Part shown: positions 60,610 through 64,000 of the stretch, in pieces
Numbering within the stretch: the first letter of the stretch is position 1
How the letters are laid out: every line of letters starts with the position of its first letter
Source of the DNA: Streptomyces sp. CC228A
GTDB taxonomy: Bacteria; Actinomycetota; Actinomycetes; Streptomycetales; Streptomycetaceae
NCBI RefSeq assembly: GCF_021390935.1
Contig: NZ_JAJPUI010000006.1
Location: forward strand, 1 to 64,000
Direction: 5' to 3'
DNA length: 64,000 nt
Notes under the pieces: generated by a model
Databases searched by the model: none
Seen by the model: the letters and a program-made list of their open reading frames with translations, nothing else
What the model was told of the DNA's origin: nothing
Program-made: the position numbers and the translations under genes

Positions 60610-61698
60610 TTACTTCGCCTCAGCGGTCGCGAACCTCTTGCGCCAGGCCAGCGACACGTACACGAGGGCCACGAGGACGGGCACCTCGATGAGCGGGCCG
60701 ACGACGCCGGAGAGCGCCTGGCCGGAGGTGACGCCGAAGGTGGCGATGGCGACGGCGATGGCGAGCTCGAAGTTGTTGCCGGCCGCGGTGAACGCGAGGG
60801 TGGCGGTGCGGTCGTAGGTCAGGCCGATCGCCTTGCCGAGGGCGAAGGTGCCGAACCACATCACGGCGAAGTAGACGAGCAGCGGGATCGCGATCCGAGC
60901 CACGTCCAACGGCTGCGACGTGATGGTCTTGCCCTGCAGGGCGAAGAGGATGACGATCGTGAAGAGCAGGCCGTACAGGGCCCAGGGGCCGATCTTCGGC
61001 AGGAATACCGCCTCGTACGACTCGCGGCCCAGCTTCTTCTCGCCGATGCGGCGGGTGAGGAAGCCGGCGGCGAGCGGGACGCCGAGGAAGATGACGACGT
61101 TGAGCGCGATCTCCCACAGGGAGATGTCGAGCGTTTCGCCCTCGCTCAGGCCCAGCCAGCCCGGCAGCAGGTCGAGGTAGAACCAGCCCAGGACGCCGAA
61201 GGCGATGACCTGGAAGACCGAGTTCAGGGCGACCAGGACGGCCGCCGCTTCGCGGTCGCCGCAAGCCAGGTCGTTCCAGATGATCACCATGGCGATGCAG
61301 CGCGCGAGACCGACGATGATCAGGCCGGTGCGGTACTCGGGAAGGTCGGGCAGGAAGGTCCAGGCGAGCGCGAACATGAGCGCCGGGCCGAGGACCCAGT
61401 TGACGACCAGCGAGGAGACCATCAGCCTGCGGTCGCCGGTGACGGCGTCCAGCCTGTCATAGCGGACCTTCGCGAGGACCGGGTACATCATGATCAGCAG
61501 GCCGACGGCGATCGGCAGCGAGATGCCGCCGATCTCGACCTTGGCGAGCGCGTCGTTCAAGCCGGGGACGATTCGGCCCAGACCCAGTCCGAGGCCCATG
61601 GCCAGGAGGATCCAGACGGCGAGAAATCGGTCAAGCGTCGAGAGTTTCGCGACGACCGAGGTCTCCTCGGTCGGGGCGGGCGCTTGGGTGGAGGTCAC
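60610..61698 (-). CDS. acr3: Arsenite efflux permease Acr3
   Basis: 362 aa from GTG (VTSTQAPAPTEETS). Ten hydrophobic segments; GLARCIAMVIIWNDLACGD contains the conserved Cys of the fourth helix needed for arsenite transport. FTAAGNNFELAIAVAIATFG and PLIEVPVLVALVYVSLAW are typical of the family. It exports As(OH)3 across the cell membrane. The start overlaps the arsR stop (GTGA). Confidence 0.92.
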   Translation of the reverse strand: MTSTQAPAPTEETSVVAKLSTLDRFLAVWILLAMGLGLGLGRIVPGLNDALAKVEIGGISLPIAVGLLIMMYPVLAKVRYDRLDAVTGDRRLMVSSLVVNWVLGPALMFALAWTFLPDLPEYRTGLIIVGLARCIAMVIIWNDLACGDREAAAVLVALNSVFQVIAFGVLGWFYLDLLPGWLGLSEGETLDISLWEIALNVVIFLGVPLAAGFLTRRIGEKKLGRESYEAVFLPKIGPWALYGLLFTIVILFALQGKTITSQPLDVARIAIPLLVYFAVMWFGTFALGKAIGLTYDRTATLAFTAAGNNFELAIAVAIATFGVTSGQALSGVVGPLIEVPVLVALVYVSLAWRKRFATAEAK

Positions 61699-62003
61699 GG
61701 ACAGGCCCTCTTGTTCTCCGCAGCGGTACGAGCGGACTCGGCGAGTTCGGCGAACTGGCCGGCGAGGGAGGCGATGACGTCCGGGCGGAGCTTGTAGTAC
61801 GTGAAGCGGCCGCACGGCTCCGTCTCGACGACCCCGGCCTCGCGCAGCACTCTCAGGTGGTTGGAGAGGTTGGTCTGCCTGGCACCGGTCTCCTCGACGA
61901 GGTGGGTGGTGCACAGCGTCTCGCGGGCGAGCAGGGTCACGATCCGCAGGCGCAGGGGGTCGCCCAGCACCCGCATCAACTCAGTGTCGACTGACGTCAT
62001 CAT
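61695..62003 (-). CDS. arsR: ArsR-family repressor 2
   Basis: 102 aa. Winged helix GARQTNLSNHLRVLREAGVV with LGDPLRLRIVTLLARETLCT before it; Cys in ETLCTTHL and near the C-terminus (NKRACP), plus ETEPCGRF, are candidate arsenite ligands. First gene of the arsR-acr3 unit, divergent from arsC with 91 bp between, so it probably represses both. Confidence 0.88.
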   Translation of the reverse strand: MMTSVDTELMRVLGDPLRLRIVTLLARETLCTTHLVEETGARQTNLSNHLRVLREAGVVETEPCGRFTYYKLRPDVIASLAGQFAELAESARTAAENKRACP

Positions 62004-62094
62004 GCACTGATACTCTCACATCAGCAGTGAATGACACCACCAGGTGCTGATTTCAGTCGCGCCTGATTTCTTCGTGAGACAAGAGAGACCTGCT
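62004..62094. promoter_or_regulatory. arsR2-arsC divergent promoter
   Basis: ATCAGCA (about 62021) and TGCTGAT (about 62046) are inverted repeats spaced about 18 bases, and TGATACTCTCACATCAGCAG looks promoter-like for the leftward gene. Candidate operator of the second ArsR; different from the sites at arsO and arsR1. Confidence 0.45.
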
Positions 62095-62508
62095 GTGTCC
62101 GAGAAGCCCTCCGTCCTGTTCGTCTGTGTCCACAACGCCGGCCGTTCCCAGATGGCCGCCGCGTGGCTGTCGCACCTGGCCGGGGACCGCGTCGAGGTCC
62201 GCTCCGCGGGCTCGGCCCCCGCCGACCAGGTCAACCCCGCCGCCGTCGAGGCGATGCGCGAGGTCGGCATCGACATCACCGCCGAGACCCCGAAGATCCT
62301 CACCATCGACGCGGTCAAGGCGTCCGACGTCTGCATCACCATGGGCTGCGGCGACACCTGCCCCGTCTTCCCGGGCAAGCGCTACCTCGACTGGACACTG
62401 GAGGACCCGGCGGGCCAGGGCGTCGAGGCCGTCCGCCCGATCCGCGACGAGATCAAGAAGCTCGTCGAGGGCCTGATCGAGGAGATCGCGCCCGAGGCCA
62501 AGGCATGA
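62095..62508 (+). CDS. arsC: Arsenate reductase (LMW-phosphatase type)
   Basis: 137 aa from GTG (VSEKPSVLFVCVHNAGRSQM). The P-loop CVHNAGRS (Cys11-x5-Arg17) binds arsenate. Redox Cys follow in VCITMGCGDTC, and PGKRYLDWTLEDPAGQG contains the conserved DP. It reduces arsenate to arsenite for export by Acr3, with thioredoxin or mycothiol as electron source. The overlap with the trxB remnant (ATGA) points to thioredoxin originally. Confidence 0.92.
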   Translation: MSEKPSVLFVCVHNAGRSQMAAAWLSHLAGDRVEVRSAGSAPADQVNPAAVEAMREVGIDITAETPKILTIDAVKASDVCITMGCGDTCPVFPGKRYLDWTLEDPAGQGVEAVRPIRDEIKKLVEGLIEEIAPEAKA

Positions 62509-62580
62509 GCGAGGTCCGCAACGTCATTCTCATCGGTTCCGGCCCCGCCTGACACACCGCCGCTCTATGCACGGCCCAAT
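62505..62580 (+). pseudogene. trxB: Thioredoxin reductase remnant
   Basis: MSEVRNVILIGSGPA is the exact start of Streptomyces-type thioredoxin reductase. The next codons read TGA-CAC where Gly-Tyr is expected, then TAALCTA, still similar, before similarity ends. Only about 25 codons remain, so ArsC must now use another reductase system. Confidence 0.8.
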
Positions 62581-63046
62581 CCGCGAGCGCCGGTCACCGC
62601 TGCTGTGGATGTGTGCCGACGGGCTGCTGCTCTTCGACACCGACGGAGTCGGAGCGCGCCTCGCCGCACAGGCCCGGAAGCTGACCGCCGCAGGACCGCA
62701 CCCCGTGTCGGGGGAAGAGATCGACGACCGCCGCTACGCGATCACCGACCTGCTCGACGACCTCGCGGGAAGCAGCGACCCGAGCGAGTGCCTGTTCGTC
62801 GCGACCGAACTGGTGCGGCGCACCGGTGAGCTGGCACTGGCCGCCAGCGGGTCGTGGGGTGGCGGCGGCAAGTGGCTGGCACGGCGCCTTGAGGCGACCG
62901 CGCCAGGGCTCAGCACACGCCTCCACCACGGTCTGCAGGAGGTACTGGCCGGGAGGATTGAGCCCCTCACGGCCGTCGTGGACGACGTACTCGGGCAGGT
63001 CGGCGGCAGGCTGTGGGCCGGCTACGAGCGTGCCGGAGCTCCCTGA
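62567..63046 (+). pseudogene. C-terminal part of a possible nucleotidyltransferase-family protein
   Basis: The sequence (RRSPLLWMCADGLLLFDTDG, DDRRYAITDLLDDLAGSSD, GGGGKWLARRLEA) looks like the C-terminal helical domain of an actinobacterial nucleotidyltransferase, but no catalytic GS-x-DxD motif is present. The frame begins right after the trxB break. The family call is tentative. Confidence 0.4.
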
Positions 63047-63048
63047 AC

Positions 63049-63245
63049 GGTGATGTCAGTGAGGGCTCGCAGGGTGCGCTGGTACGCGGCGGGGAGTTCC
63101 GTGGGATAGGTCGCCGCCGACATCGGCATGAGCGAGCGCTGGTACCGCGACCTGGAGCGGGGAACCATTCCGCGGCTCGACCCGCGCGTCCTGTCCGGCC
63201 TGGCGGACACCCTGGGCCTCGACGCCGACGGACGCGCGGCTGAAC
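63049..63245 (+). pseudogene. XRE/MmyB-type regulator fragment
   Basis: MSERWYRDLERGTIPRLDPR and VLSGLADTLGLDADGRAA (from 63128) match the helix-turn-helix of MmyB-type Streptomyces regulators, where the ligand-binding domain normally follows. Here the sequence breaks after about 40 residues. Confidence 0.6.
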
Positions 63246-63809
63246 ATGAAGAAGTCGGCGCGGATCAGCCACGATTTCAGCCACGATTTCTGGGAGACCA
63301 CCACCAACGCCGGCATGTTCGACATCGTCGCGGCCGGCCTGGGCGAGCCTGCCCCTGCTCGCGTCGGCCTCCTCACCGGCGGCGAGCCGCCGCTGATGGT
63401 CTTCGACAAGAACGCGCACTTCTGCCTCAACGCGATGAAGCCGACCGTGGCCGACGAGGCCCCGCTCACCACCATCCGGCACAACGACATCGAGGCCCTT
63501 GGGGACCTCTGCAGGAAGCACCCCCTGGTCGCGTACGTCGCCGACGGCGTGTACAGCACCGGCGGGAGAGCGCCGATCGGGGAACCGCTGCGGCTCCAGG
63601 AGAAGTACGGCCTGTTCCTGTTCTTCGACGAGGCCCACGGCATCTCCACCGTCGGTGAACGAGGCCGCGGCGCGGTCCTGGAGGCCATGGGCCGGATCAA
63701 CGACCGGACGCCGATCATCACGTCCCTCAACAAGGGCTTCGGCGCCTCAGGGGGTGCGGTGATCGCGTCGGGGTGCCGTCTGCTGCTCCTCGCGGGCGCG
63801 GCTCGCTGA
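63246..63809 (+). pseudogene. PLP aminotransferase (AONS/KBL-like) fragment
   Basis: 187 codons. KNAHFCLNAMKPTVADEAPL, VAYVADGVYSTGGRAPIGEP, FFDEAHGIST and ITSLNKGFGASGG (with the PLP-binding Lys) are the central part of an alpha-oxoamine-synthase-like fold. About 100 N-terminal and 100 C-terminal residues are missing, and the end SGCRLLLLAGAAR is out of register. Inactive. Confidence 0.65.
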
Positions 63810-63990
63810 GGGGGCTGCCGTGGGGCAGGGAGCCGCGTGGTTGCTCGACAGGTGTGGGTGGGTGCGGTGTGTTGGGCCTGGTGGGCGATTCCGTGATGGG
63901 TGGGCGTTCTTTCCGATCTGCTGGTGATGTTCGTTATGCGTTTAATGGGACAGTCTGTGCCTTTTGGCAGCTACGTCATCGGAGGATGCC

Positions 63991-64000
63991 CATGGCCACC
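63991..64000 (+). CDS. Start of next gene (three codons)
   Basis: ATGGCCACC follows GGAGGATGCCC, and the preceding about 100 bp (TTCGTTATGCGTTTAATGGG) are AT-rich and promoter-like. Only the start is in the window, so no function can be given. Confidence 0.4.

Overview
The window is high-GC actinobacterial DNA and almost certainly a Streptomyces chromosome. Evidence seen directly: very GC-rich third codon positions, frequent GTG starts with GGAGG-type ribosome binding sites, ATGA/GTGA overlaps between genes, and a WblA-type regulator. From memory, the gene order between about 3.1 and 36 kb (TadA, CpaE/Ssd, HAD hydrolase, ATPase, acetyl-CoA synthetase, NhaA, holin-like protein, hydrolase, MarP-like protease, NUDIX, endonuclease III, Crp, RidA, paired ArsA-like ATPases, wblA, class A PBP) matches the conserved core region around S. 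coelicolor acs, crp and wblA. No database search was run.

Region 1 (1-3.14 kb) is accessory DNA. It carries a partial TPR-type regulator and a divergent operon of four overlapping tiny Cys-rich proteins, a 32-residue peptide ORF and a PIMT-like methyltransferase. It ends where a tadA/cpaF ATPase gene is cut at its Walker A motif, so it is probably one end of an inserted element. Region 2 (3.1-36.2 kb) is the core chromosome described above. It has good terminators and only a few defects: frameshifts in the holin-like gene and in one NUDIX gene.

Region 3 (36.2-54.2 kb) is a genomic island in tRNA-Pro(CGG). A 43-bp direct repeat of the tRNA 3' part (36248-36290 and 54113-54155) bounds it. Next to the intact tRNA are an XRE regulator, a small membrane protein and a damaged tyrosine integrase. 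An IS3 element and a truncated ISL3 transposase lie over the integrase N-terminus. The cargo is an unusual set of nucleotide- and phosphate-related enzymes in two divergent transcription units: HTH-NUDIX, NUDIX and DUF89 on one side; NDK-like, a 99-aa protein, CYTH, HD, a 464-aa unknown and a methyltransferase on the other. An anti-sigma-type ATPase, an attenuator-like leader with an unknown gene, and a three-gene DUF6192-like/RacP-like/Rho_N operon follow.

Region 4 (54.2-63.8 kb) is a decayed arsenic-resistance locus. Intact genes are an ArsO-like flavoprotein, a second flavin monooxygenase, two ArsR repressors, an Acr3 arsenite permease and an ArsC arsenate reductase. They sit among pseudogenes: an MFS transporter and a monooxygenase each stopped by TGA where TGG is expected, plus fragments of pstS, trxB, an IS256 transposase, a possible nucleotidyltransferase, an XRE regulator and a PLP aminotransferase. 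Two near-palindromes sharing one core lie at arsO and arsR and are good ArsR operator candidates.

The most interesting leads are the island's nucleotide-enzyme cluster (42.1-49.5 kb), the peptide-PIMT pair (1.43-2.65 kb), the integrase with an embedded LacI-type helix-turn-helix, and the attenuator-like leader at 50.75-50.94 kb.
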